Assembly (NCBI GenBank): GCA_036258175.1 | Contig: DATAEE010000161.1 | Span: 1 to 64,000, forward strand | Direction: 5' to 3' | DNA length: 64,000 nt | Source: DATAEE01 sp036258175 | Lineage (GTDB): Bacteria; Acidobacteriota; Vicinamibacteria; Vicinamibacterales; 2-12-FULL-66-21 | Shown: in pieces, positions 34,000 to 41,809 of the stretch | How the letters are laid out: the number at the start of each line of letters is the position of its first letter | How positions within the stretch are numbered: position 1 is the stretch's first letter | Program-made: the position numbers and the translations under genes | The notes under the pieces: generated by a model | Told to the model about the DNA's origin: nothing | What the model saw: only the letters and a program-made list of their open reading frames with translations | Database searches by the model: none

Positions 34000-34628
34000 G
34001 GGTCGTCTTCCAGGAGCTTTTTCAGATTCGCCAGCGCGTGAAAGAAGTTCGCTTTCGACGCGCCGACGGAGCTGCCGAGGATCTCGGCGATCCGCTCGTG
34101 CGGCAGCTCATGATACACGCGCAAAATGAGCGTCGCGCGCTGCTTCGGCGCCAGCTTCGCGATGGCCAGTCTCACGAGCACCGCCCGACGGCTGCGATCG
34201 ATGTCCTCGCCCGGATCGCCGGTACGAGGGTCGGCGCTGGCCGTGTCGTCGAGCGGATCCATCTCGTCGAGGCGCGGCGCCTTGGCGGCAGCCCGGTTGA
34301 GACAGACGTTCACGCCGATCCGGTAAAGCCACGTCGAAAACGCAGATTGTTCCTTGAAGCCGCGCAGGCCCCGCCACGCGCGGACGAAAACATCCTGCGC
34401 GAGGTCACGCGCCTCTTCCTGGCGCCCCACGAAGCGGTAGCAGAGCTGGAAAACGGTCCGCCGATGCCGCTCGACCAGGAGGCTGAAAGCCTCCCGATCG
34501 CCGGCCATGGCCGCCCTCGCCAGCTCGCGATCGTCTCCGACGACGGTCACAGTCCAGTCCGGCTCCACGCGCGCGGCCCACGTGCGCTCCGCCCGGCTCA
34601 GCATCGCTCGCCTCATTAGGTTAGACAA
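33990..34628 (-). CDS. RNA polymerase ECF sigma factor
   Basis: The 212-residue protein carries sigma-70 region 2 (LVERHRRTVFQLCYRFVGRQEEARDLAQDVFVRAW) and region 4 (LPHERIAEILGSSVGASKANFFHALANLKK) with a variable linker, as in RpoE/SigW-type ECF factors. The region 2.4 segment and helix-turn-helix are intact. It heads the sigma/anti-sigma/Spy-like/hypothetical operon; the operon arrangement suggests envelope stress control with feedback by the membrane anti-sigma factor. A palindromic repeat lies between it and lexA. Confidence 0.93.
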   Translation of the reverse strand: MSNLMRRAMLSRAERTWAARVEPDWTVTVVGDDRELARAAMAGDREAFSLLVERHRRTVFQLCYRFVGRQEEARDLAQDVFVRAWRGLRGFKEQSAFSTWLYRIGVNVCLNRAAAKAPRLDEMDPLDDTASADPRTGDPGEDIDRSRRAVLVRLAIAKLAPKQRATLILRVYHELPHERIAEILGSSVGASKANFFHALANLKKLLEDDPCI

Positions 34629-34650
34629 GGAATGATGACGGGCGTTTAGT

Positions 34651-34674
34651 AGGGGCGGTTCGCGAACCGCCCCT
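34651..34674. repeat. 24-bp perfect palindrome upstream of lexA
   Basis: Arm AGGGGCGGTTCG followed directly by its exact reverse complement. It lies between the sigma-factor start and the lexA promoter. It contains GTTCGCGAAC, similar to half-sites in LexA operators but with the wrong spacing for the best-known types; it might alternatively be a REP-like dispersed palindrome. Confidence 0.75.
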
Positions 34675-34688
34675 GCCGTGAGCCTTTC

Positions 34689-34717
34689 TTGACTTTCGCT
34701 TTTTGTTTGCGTATAGT
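34689..34717 (+). promoter_or_regulatory. Sigma70-type lexA promoter
   Basis: TTGACT at 34689-34694 and TATAGT at 34712-34717 are separated by 17 bases. Transcription would begin near 34724, giving a short leader containing the TAAGGAGG ribosome-binding site at 34729-34736. Confidence 0.75.
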
Positions 34718-34740
34718 CAGCCCGCTCCTAAGGAGGTTCC

Positions 34741-35346
34741 GTGCTTCCGCTTACCAACCGTCAGCGCGAGATCCTCGACTACCTGAACGAGTTCATTCAG
34801 GACCACGGTTACGCGCCGAGCCTCGAAGAGATCGGCCGGCGTTTCGGCCTGTCGTCACTGGCCACGGTCCACAAGCACCTGACCAACCTCCAGGAGAAAG
34901 GCTTCATCAAGCGGTCGTGGAACCGCAGCCGATCAGTGGAGCTCGTGCCGACGCGCACCGGCGGCCGCGCGCTCGAACTTCCGCTTCTCGGCTATGTCGC
35001 GGCGGGCGCACCGATCGAGGCCATCGCCGGGTCGGAGACCATCGCCGTTCCTGAGGATCTTGCCGGCAGGCGCGACACGTACGTCCTCCGGGTCAAGGGG
35101 GACTCGATGATCGACGAGCAGATCCGCGACGGCGATTTCGTGATCGTCGAAGATCGGAAGACGGCCGAGAACGGCGAGATGGTGATCGCACTCATCGGCG
35201 GATCCGACGTCACCCTCAAGAAGTTCTACCGCGAGAGCAACCGAGTCAGGCTCCAGCCAGCCAATCCGGCAATGCAGCCGCTCATCCTCGACGCCGGACA
35301 GGTGCAGGTGCAGGGCGTGGTCGTCGGGGTTATGCGAAAGTATTAG
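34741..35346 (+). CDS. lexA: LexA repressor
   Basis: The 201-residue repressor-protease has an N-terminal winged helix (PLTNRQREILDYL and APSLEEIGRRFGL), a self-cleavage site between Ala88 and Gly89 in GYVAAGAPI, and the S24 catalytic dyad Ser122 (KGDSMID) and Lys160 (DVTLK). RecA filaments trigger self-cleavage and derepression of SOS genes. The GTG start follows a strong TAAGGAGG by four bases. An upstream sigma70 promoter was identified. A 24-bp palindrome just upstream could be an operator or an unrelated repeat. Confidence 0.97.
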   Translation: MLPLTNRQREILDYLNEFIQDHGYAPSLEEIGRRFGLSSLATVHKHLTNLQEKGFIKRSWNRSRSVELVPTRTGGRALELPLLGYVAAGAPIEAIAGSETIAVPEDLAGRRDTYVLRVKGDSMIDEQIRDGDFVIVEDRKTAENGEMVIALIGGSDVTLKKFYRESNRVRLQPANPAMQPLILDAGQVQVQGVVVGVMRKY

Positions 35347-35381
35347 CCGCAGATCACAGATTCCGCAAAGAAGGCCCGACC

Positions 35382-35696
35382 ATGTCTGACCGCAAGCAGA
35401 TCAACTTCACTATTATTCCGGACGAAACCAGTGGCGATCCGGGACCCCGAACCTACTCGAACTTCTGCGCGATTTCACATACGCCCTTCGACTTCACGTT
35501 AACGTTCTGCGAAGTGCTCCCGCTCTCCGAACGGGACGTGCGGGAGGCGGAATCGGAGCACGTCGTCAAGGCGCCGGTGCGCGCGCGGATCGTGGTGCCC
35601 GTTCAGGTCGTTCCCAACCTGATTACTGCCCTTCAGGAACACATGCGCGTGTACTCCGAATCGACCGGCGCAGCTGCCAAGGGTCCTGTACACTAG
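35382..35696 (+). CDS. DUF3467 family protein
   Basis: The 104-residue protein fits the small DUF3467 family, which features YSNFCAISHTPFDFTLTFCEV, a VPVQVVPNLITALQEHM segment and no transmembrane helix. These small cytoplasmic proteins are often encoded beside housekeeping genes and have no assigned biochemical role. AAGG lies upstream of the ATG at 35382. It is in line after lexA and before nth with short gaps, and probably belongs to the same transcript. Confidence 0.8.
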   Translation: MSDRKQINFTIIPDETSGDPGPRTYSNFCAISHTPFDFTLTFCEVLPLSERDVREAESEHVVKAPVRARIVVPVQVVPNLITALQEHMRVYSESTGAAAKGPVH

Positions 35697-35708
35697 CCCC
35701 GGTCTAAC

Positions 35709-36431
35709 ATGAAGCCGCGCCGGCGGGTTCGGGAGATCCTCGAGAAGCTCGAGGGCCAGCATCCAGGCGCGTTCACCGAGCTCAACTTCCAGAATCCCTA
35801 CGAGCTGCTGGTCGCGACAATCCTCTCAGCGCAATGCACCGACGAGCGCGTCAACCGCGTCACGCCGGCGCTGTTCGAACGTTACCCCGACGCTCGCAGG
35901 CTCGCGCAGGCGACGACCGCCGAGCTCGAGCCGCAGATCCAGTCCACAGGCTTCTTTCGATCCAAATCGAAGTCACTCACCGGAATGGCTACCGCTCTCG
36001 TCGAGCGCCACGCAGGCGAAGTGCCGGCACAGATGGAGGCGCTGGTCGAACTGCCAGGCGTGGGACGGAAGACCGCCAACGTCGTTCTCGGTCATGCGCT
36101 CGGCGTTCCCGGTCTGCCGGTCGATCGTCACGTTCTGAGGGTGTCCAATCGGATCGGCATCGCCGATTCCGACGATCCCGTGGTCGTGGAGAACCAGCTC
36201 ACGGTGGCGCTGCCGCCCGAGAAATGGACAGTCGCGTCCGATACGCTCATCCTGCACGGCCGGCGCATCTGCAAGCCGAAGCCGTTGTGCGATCGATGCG
36301 TCGTCACGGCCGACTGCGACTACTACCATGCAACGCAAACGCTTCGAGCGCCTGGTCGACAACGCCGTCGCGACAATACCTCGAGAATTCCGCGACGCGG
36401 TCCAAAACCTCGCGATCGTCGTCGAGGATGA
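35709..36431 (+). CDS. nth: Endonuclease III (DNA N-glycosylase/AP lyase)
   Basis: The 240-residue enzyme has the helix-hairpin-helix LPGVGRKTANVV, with catalytic Lys in GVGRKTAN and catalytic Asp in PVDRHVLRVSNR. The [4Fe-4S] ligands occur as CKPKPLCDRC and VVTADC (C-x6-C-x2-C-x5-C). It removes oxidised pyrimidines. The frame continues about 30 residues beyond the cluster with arginine-rich sequence that overlaps the metallopeptidase gene by 104 bases; that extension is unlikely to be functionally important and reflects the overlap. Confidence 0.95.
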   Translation: MKPRRRVREILEKLEGQHPGAFTELNFQNPYELLVATILSAQCTDERVNRVTPALFERYPDARRLAQATTAELEPQIQSTGFFRSKSKSLTGMATALVERHAGEVPAQMEALVELPGVGRKTANVVLGHALGVPGLPVDRHVLRVSNRIGIADSDDPVVVENQLTVALPPEKWTVASDTLILHGRRICKPKPLCDRCVVTADCDYYHATQTLRAPGRQRRRDNTSRIPRRGPKPRDRRRG

Positions 36432-36711
36432 GCCGCCGGACGATGTGCTCGAAGAGATGGAGGTCGAACCTGGCGACACGCTGTTCGGCCTGTATCAGGG
36501 GACGCCGTTGACGGAGCGGTCCGCCGGCTACGGGAACGCGCTGCCCGATCGGATCACCCTCTATCAGTTCCCGATCGAAGACGAGTGCGAGACCGACGAA
36601 GAGATCGTCCGATGCATCGGCGAGACGCTGATTCACGAGCTGGGTCACTACTTCGGGCTAAGCGAGGACGAAATCGAGGCGATCGAGGAGAAGTATTGGC
36701 GCGGCGAGTAA
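36328..36711 (+). CDS. Zincin-like metallopeptidase family protein (PF06262-like)
   Basis: The 127-residue protein shows the HExxH zinc site in LIHELGHYFGLSEDEI, with a typical N-terminus RFERLVDNAVATIP and acidic loop. It fits the small zincin-like domain family found beside nth or in housekeeping clusters. It overlaps nth by 104 bases in a different frame, which is unusually long. Function in vivo is unknown; a protease role is inferred only from the HExxH motif. Confidence 0.85.
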   Translation: MQRKRFERLVDNAVATIPREFRDAVQNLAIVVEDEPPDDVLEEMEVEPGDTLFGLYQGTPLTERSAGYGNALPDRITLYQFPIEDECETDEEIVRCIGETLIHELGHYFGLSEDEIEAIEEKYWRGE

Positions 36712-37535
36712 GGCGCTTCGGGCAGCACTTCCTGGAACCGGCCTGGGTGCGCAAGGTCGTCGACGTCATCGGACCCGCGCCGCAAGACATCTTTATAGAG
36801 ATCGGCCCGGGGGGCGGCGCGTTGACCTCGCCGCTCGCCGAGCAGGCGGCGGCGGTCGCGGCCATCGAGATCGACCGCGATCTCGCTGCCGCCCTGCGGC
36901 GCCGTGCTCCCGGGAACCTGACCGTCGTTCAAGCCAACGTCCTCGACGCCGACTTGTCCGAACTGGCCAGGGAACAGATGGCGCGTAGCCCGAGCGCCGG
37001 GTCACGGATCCGGATCGCGGGCAATCTGCCCTACAACATCTCTTCCCCTATTCTTTTCCGGCTGATTGACCTGTATCGGAGTGGCGCCGGCGTGACTGAC
37101 GCCACGCTGATGCTGCAGCTCGAAGTGGCCGAACGGCTGGCGGCTGTGCCGGGCTCACGCGACTACGGGGTGCTGTCGATCCTCGCATCCGTGTATGCGG
37201 ATATCGAGCAGGTTCTGACGCTACCGCCTGGGGCGTTCCGTCCGCCGCCGAAGGTCTGGTCGGCCGTCGTCCGGATGCGGTTCCGTTCTCCCACCGTGGA
37301 GATCGGCGACCAGCCCCTATTCGAACAACTCGTGAAGTCGATCTTCACTCAGCGGCGCAAGACCCTCTCGAACGCGCTGAAACCGTTCGCCTCCCCAAGA
37401 GGGTTGGAAGCCGCCGCGGTCATCGCGGCCGCCGACCTCGATGGCCGGCGTCGTCCGGAGACGCTGAACCTGTCAGAGTTGGCGCGTCTGGCCGCGGTCT
37501 TTGCCCAGATGCCGGGACCAGCGCGCCGAGCGTAA
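36696..37535 (+). CDS. ksgA: 16S rRNA dimethyladenosine transferase (KsgA/RsmA)
   Basis: The 279-residue enzyme dimethylates A1518 and A1519 of 16S rRNA. The SAM loop is IEIGPGGGALT, the catalytic motif is GNLPYNISSPIL, and FTQRRKTLSNALK lies in the C-terminal domain. The N-terminal RRFGQHFLEP is the expected family start. The TTG at 36696 follows GAGGAG by five bases and overlaps the metallopeptidase stop by 16 bases. A GC-rich hairpin follows the stop codon. Confidence 0.96.
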   Translation: MARRVRRFGQHFLEPAWVRKVVDVIGPAPQDIFIEIGPGGGALTSPLAEQAAAVAAIEIDRDLAAALRRRAPGNLTVVQANVLDADLSELAREQMARSPSAGSRIRIAGNLPYNISSPILFRLIDLYRSGAGVTDATLMLQLEVAERLAAVPGSRDYGVLSILASVYADIEQVLTLPPGAFRPPPKVWSAVVRMRFRSPTVEIGDQPLFEQLVKSIFTQRRKTLSNALKPFASPRGLEAAAVIAAADLDGRRRPETLNLSELARLAAVFAQMPGPARRA

Positions 37536-37550
37536 GCGAGGCGTGGCAGG

Positions 37551-37572
37551 CGCTGGGGGTGGGGCCCCAGCG
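37551..37572 (+). terminator. Hairpin after ksgA
   Basis: CGCTGGGG, a 6-base loop GTGGGG, then CCCCAGCG form an 8-bp perfect stem 15 bases after the ksgA stop. There is no U-tract, so it might be Rho-dependent or a transcript-stabilising hairpin. Confidence 0.5.
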
Positions 37573-37583
37573 TAACCAAAAGA

Positions 37584-37592
37584 TGGTATAGT
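37584..37592 (+). promoter_or_regulatory. Candidate extended -10 for RNase J/ftsK
   Basis: TGGTATAGT fits an extended -10 element, with TATAGT at 37587-37592; no convincing -35 is seen. Transcription would begin near 37599, about 150 nt before the probable RNase J start. Confidence 0.35.
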
Positions 37593-37656
37593 CTGCGCAT
37601 CATTTCTCCGGATTGTCGGGCCGTCCCAGCGGCCTGACGGCCGGACGCGTCAATCG

Positions 37657-37678
37657 GCGCGCGGCGCTTGCCGCGCGC
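37657..37678 (+). promoter_or_regulatory. GC hairpin in the RNase J leader
   Basis: GCGCGCGGC, loop GCTT, then GCCGCGCGC form a 9-bp perfect stem upstream of the likely TTG start of RNase J. It may be a 5-prime leader structure affecting mRNA decay or autoregulation, as for other ribonucleases; if translation instead starts at the TTG at 37613 it would be inside the coding region. Confidence 0.4.
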
Positions 37679-37747
37679 GCGCAGGCTCCCCTCCCCGGGG
37701 TTGGACCGCGCGCTTCGCGTCCTGCCACGGCGGCACACACACGCATA

Positions 37748-39436
37748 TTGGTTGCATTGGACGCAGTCCAGACCGCGCCGGGCGGACCCGCGCTCGAGGT
37801 CGTGCCCTTGGGCGGGCTGGGCGAATTCGGCATGAACATGATGCTGGTGGCCTGGAAGAACGAGGCCATCATCATCGACGCTGGGGTCTTGTTTCCCGAG
37901 CCGGAGCTGCTCGGGGTTGACTTGGTGATTCCGGACCTCCGCGTGCTGCAACAGTACGCCGGCCGGATCCAGGCGCTGGTTCTGACGCACGGGCACGAGG
38001 ATCACATCGGCGCAGTGGCGCACGTACTGCCGCACGTGGCGGGTGTGGTGTACGGGTCGCCGTTCACCCTCGCGCTCGTCGAGCCGAAGCTGCAGGAGCA
38101 CGGGATCGACGCGGGCGATCGGCTGCGCGCGATCAGGCCGCGCCAGACGGTGACGGTTGGGCCGTTCGGACTCGAGTTCCTGCGGGTGACGCACAGCATG
38201 CCGGATTGTGTGGCGGTCGCTGTCCACACACCGGGCGGGACGCTCGTGCACACCGGCGACTTCAAAATCGATCAGACGCCGCTCGACGGCGAGCCGACCG
38301 ATCTGAGACGGCTGGCGGAGCTGGGCACGGCGGGCGTGCTGGCGCTGTTCGCGGACAGCACGAACATCGACCGGCGAGGGTTCACGGGCTCTGAGCGCGA
38401 CGTCACCGAAGCGTTCGAGGAGATCTTCAGCAGCACCGTTGGAAAGATTGTCGTCGCGACGTTCGCATCGAGCATCTACCGGATGCAGATCCTGGTGGAT
38501 CTCGCGGCGCAGTTCGGGCGAAAGGTGGCGTTCGTCGGGCGGGGGGCAATCGAGAACTCGGCAATCGCGGCGCGGCTCGGCATCCTGAAGATGCCGGCGG
38601 GGGTTCAGATCCGTGACAGCGAGGTCCGGAGCTTTCCATCGCAGGACGTGCTGTGCGTCTGCACGGGTTCGCAAGGCGAGCCGACCGCCGCGCTGCCGCG
38701 CATCGCGATCGACGACCATCGTCACGTCGCAATCGGGCGCGGCGACATCGTCGTCTTTTCGGCGCGCGCGATTCCAGGCAACGAAAAAGCGATTGGCCGG
38801 GTGATGAATCACGTCGCGCGCCGCGGAGCGGACGTCATCTATGACGGTTTGAAGCACGTCCATGTGTCCGGCCACGGCAGCGAAGAAGAGCTGAAGCTCG
38901 TCCTTTCGCTCGTGCGCCCGCGCTACTTCGTGCCGATACACGGAGAGTACCGCCAGCTCGCCCGGCACGCGCGTATCGCGCCATCGGTCGCGCCGGATAC
39001 CGAGGTGCTGCTGGCCGAGGATGGCGACATCATCCGGTTCGACGCCGACGGCGGGCGAATTGCCGGCAAGGCGCCGACGGGTCGCGTACTCATCGACGGG
39101 ACGCGAACCGGGGAAGTGGCGGACGAGGTGCTTCGCGATCGCCGGCATCTCGCGGGAGACGGATTGGTGGCGGCAATTGTCTCGATCGGGAAGCAATCCG
39201 GTGTGTTGGAGGAGACCCCTGACATCATTACCCGTGGTTTCGTCGTGGACGGAAAGAGCGAGGCGCTCTTGCGGGAAGTGCCGGCGCTCATCGCCGAGGT
39301 CGTCGAGGGCGCGAGCCTCGAGGAGCGGACCGACCCGGGGTTGATCAAAGAAAAAATCCGCGTCGAGCTGCAGCGATTTCTGCGCAAGCGGTCCGGGCGG
39401 CGTCCTCTCGTCCTGCCTGTCGTCATGGAGATCTGA
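37748..39436 (+). CDS. rnj: Ribonuclease J
   Basis: The 562-residue protein is RNase J, a metallo-beta-lactamase/beta-CASP endo- and 5-prime-exoribonuclease. The core begins VVPLGGLGEFGMNM; metal ligands lie in LTHGHEDHIGA; further motifs are HTGDFKID, the HVSGHGSEEEL and FVPIHGEYRQLARHA segments. RNase J typically processes mRNA and rRNA in bacteria lacking RNase E function. The TTG at 37748 gives a family-like length; an upstream TTG at 37613 would add 45 low-complexity residues and was judged less likely. It immediately precedes ftsK without a gap. Confidence 0.9.
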   Translation: MVALDAVQTAPGGPALEVVPLGGLGEFGMNMMLVAWKNEAIIIDAGVLFPEPELLGVDLVIPDLRVLQQYAGRIQALVLTHGHEDHIGAVAHVLPHVAGVVYGSPFTLALVEPKLQEHGIDAGDRLRAIRPRQTVTVGPFGLEFLRVTHSMPDCVAVAVHTPGGTLVHTGDFKIDQTPLDGEPTDLRRLAELGTAGVLALFADSTNIDRRGFTGSERDVTEAFEEIFSSTVGKIVVATFASSIYRMQILVDLAAQFGRKVAFVGRGAIENSAIAARLGILKMPAGVQIRDSEVRSFPSQDVLCVCTGSQGEPTAALPRIAIDDHRHVAIGRGDIVVFSARAIPGNEKAIGRVMNHVARRGADVIYDGLKHVHVSGHGSEEELKLVLSLVRPRYFVPIHGEYRQLARHARIAPSVAPDTEVLLAEDGDIIRFDADGGRIAGKAPTGRVLIDGTRTGEVADEVLRDRRHLAGDGLVAAIVSIGKQSGVLEETPDIITRGFVVDGKSEALLREVPALIAEVVEGASLEERTDPGLIKEKIRVELQRFLRKRSGRRPLVLPVVMEI

Positions 39437-41809
39437 GTGGTGTCGCGATCGTTCATCTCACGCCGCGTGAGCGAGTTCGTCGGGGTCGCGCTCTTCGGGC
39501 TCGCGCTGATCTGGCTGATTGCGCTCGCGAGCTACTCCCCTTCAGACCCAGCCTGGTTTTTCAACGCCGGGCCGGCGCTGACGCCGGATAATTTCGCCGG
39601 CCGCGTCGGCGCGTTTCTCGCGGAGCTGTCGTTCCAGGTCTTCGGGTACGCGTCCTACATGGTTCCCGCGGCGCTGGCCATCCTCGGCTGGCACTACTTC
39701 TGGTGCCACACGTTCGATGCGCCGTTCACCAAGGCGGTCGGCGGCATCCTGCTCGTGGGTTGCATCGCTGCATTCCTGAGCCTTGCGTTCGGCAGCCTCG
39801 AGATCGCCGGCAAACCGTTTCGCGCCGGCGGGTACTCCGGCGACTGGCTGGCCGCCCTCCTCGCCGAGTACCTGAACCGCACCGGCTCGATTGTCCTCAT
39901 TCTCACGTTGCTGTTCCTGTCGATCCTTCTCTCGACGCAGTTGTCGCTTGGTCGCGCGTCGGCGCTAGCGGCCGGTCTGGTGAAGTCGCGCTCGGCGAGC
40001 GCGATCGATGCGTGGAAAGCGCGGCGCGAAGAGCGCCGCCGCGAGCAGGAACGGCAGGAAGTCATCCGGAAGCACGCGGAGAAGGCCCGTATCACGGCAG
40101 TCGTCGAAGCCCGCCAAGCGGCTGCGGAAGCACGACCGCCGGCGAAGGTGGAGGACTCGGCCCCGAGAGTCGAAGCGCGCGCACCGATTACATCGAGCGC
40201 ATCGGCGCTCGCTGAGCGTGTCCTGCCCAAGGCGTTGAGACCCGACCCAGTGCCTCAGAAGCCTCCCCCACCGATTCGCCGGACGCCTGTGGCGGTCGCG
40301 GCGGCGTTGCCACTGCCCGAGCCCACCAAGGCTCCGGCCGAGCGGCGGAAGGGCGCGTACACCCTGCCGCCGGGCGCTCTGCTCGATGCCGCGCGCGCCG
40401 AGCGGAAGATCGACGAACGCGAGCTGATGGACGGCGCGCGACTGCTCGAAGAAAAGTGCCGGGAGTTCTCGGTCGAGGGCACGGTCGTTCAAATCCACCC
40501 TGGCCCGGTGGTCACGACCTACGAATTCAAGCCGGACGCCGGAGTGAAGTACAGCAAGATTACCGGACTCGCGGAGGACCTCTGCCTTGCCATGCAGGCT
40601 GAATCAGTCCTCATCGAGCGCATTCCTGGCAAGTCGACCGTCGGCATTCAAATCCCCAACGCGTATCGCGAGCAGATTTCGCTTCGCGAGCTGCTCGACT
40701 CGGAAGCCTATCGGCGTTCGGCCTCGAAGTTGTCGATCGCGCTCGGCAAGACGATTCATGGCGAACCATTCGTCAGCGATCTGGCAAGCATGCCGCACCT
40801 GCTCATCGCCGGCTCGACCGGCGCGGGGAAATCGGTCGCAGTCAACGCGATGCTGACCTCGATCCTCTTTCGCGCGACGCCCGAGGACGTACGGCTCATC
40901 ATGGTCGATCCCAAGCGGCTGGAGCTTGGAATGTACGAGGACATTCCGCACCTCCTGACGCCCGTCGTCGTCGATCCGAAGCAGGCGTCGAACGCGCTGC
41001 GCTGGGCGGTTCGCGAGATGGAGGAGCGGTACAAGACCCTCGCCTCGCAGGGCGTACGAAATATCGAGCAGTACAACCGCAACGTGCGCGCCCTTCTCAA
41101 CGAGCAGAAAGAGGCGGTGGACGACGAGGGGGATCCGGTCAAGCCGTTGCCGTTCATCGTGGTGGTGATCGACGAGCTGGCCGATCTGATGATGGTCGCG
41201 GGAAACGAAGTCGAAGAGTCGATTGCCCGGCTGGCGCAGATGGCGCGCGCCGTGGGCATCCACCTTATCCTCGCGACCCAGCGTCCATCCGTCGACGTGA
41301 TTACCGGTCTGATCAAGGCGAACCTCCCGGCCCGTATCTCGTTCCGCGTGTCGTCGAAAGTCGATTCGCGGACGATTATCGACAGCAACGGCGCCGAACA
41401 GCTCCTCGGCCGTGGCGACATGCTGTACCTGCCGCCGGCTTCGTCGCGGTTGATTCGCCTGCACGGCCCCTACATCTCGGAGCAGGAGACCGCGCGGCTC
41501 GCGAGCTTCCTCCGCAAGCAGGGCAAGCCGGAGTACAACGAGACGATTACCGCCGAGGAGAAGCCGGTTGACGCAATCGAGTTCGAAAAGGATGACCTGT
41601 ACGACGAAGCGGCGCGTATCGTCGTTTCGAGCGGGCAGGCGTCGATCTCATACCTGCAACGGCGGCTGCGGATTGGGTTCAGCCGCGCCGCCCGGCTCGT
41701 GGACATGATGGAGGCCGAAGGGCTCGTCTCGCCAGCCGTCGGCGGCAAGCCGCGCGAAGTGCTGGTGAAGAAGGACTACTTCGACGAAGTCGATGCGCAA
41801 CTTCGCTAA
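39437..41809 (+). CDS. ftsK: DNA translocase FtsK
   Basis: The 790-residue protein has four N-terminal transmembrane helices (about 15-165), a charged alanine/proline linker (coiled coil and proline-rich, 185-300), then an FtsK alpha-beta motor with Walker A (AGSTGAGKSVAVN, around 455), Walker B (VIDELADLMM) and RQxxR-like end, and a C-terminal gamma winged helix (SISYLQRRLRIGFSRAARLVDMME). It pumps DNA for chromosome dimer resolution at division. The GTG start follows the RNase J stop directly. Its end overlaps the amidase gene by 17 bases. Confidence 0.96.
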   Translation: MVSRSFISRRVSEFVGVALFGLALIWLIALASYSPSDPAWFFNAGPALTPDNFAGRVGAFLAELSFQVFGYASYMVPAALAILGWHYFWCHTFDAPFTKAVGGILLVGCIAAFLSLAFGSLEIAGKPFRAGGYSGDWLAALLAEYLNRTGSIVLILTLLFLSILLSTQLSLGRASALAAGLVKSRSASAIDAWKARREERRREQERQEVIRKHAEKARITAVVEARQAAAEARPPAKVEDSAPRVEARAPITSSASALAERVLPKALRPDPVPQKPPPPIRRTPVAVAAALPLPEPTKAPAERRKGAYTLPPGALLDAARAERKIDERELMDGARLLEEKCREFSVEGTVVQIHPGPVVTTYEFKPDAGVKYSKITGLAEDLCLAMQAESVLIERIPGKSTVGIQIPNAYREQISLRELLDSEAYRRSASKLSIALGKTIHGEPFVSDLASMPHLLIAGSTGAGKSVAVNAMLTSILFRATPEDVRLIMVDPKRLELGMYEDIPHLLTPVVVDPKQASNALRWAVREMEERYKTLASQGVRNIEQYNRNVRALLNEQKEAVDDEGDPVKPLPFIVVVIDELADLMMVAGNEVEESIARLAQMARAVGIHLILATQRPSVDVITGLIKANLPARISFRVSSKVDSRTIIDSNGAEQLLGRGDMLYLPPASSRLIRLHGPYISEQETARLASFLRKQGKPEYNETITAEEKPVDAIEFEKDDLYDEAARIVVSSGQASISYLQRRLRIGFSRAARLVDMMEAEGLVSPAVGGKPREVLVKKDYFDEVDAQLR

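Noticed and set aside
37349..39196. Long open frame on the strand opposite RNase J (615 codons)
   Set aside because: It mirrors the RNase J gene in high-GC sequence, is rich in Arg, His and Asp without domains, and RNase J motifs are clear on the plus strand.
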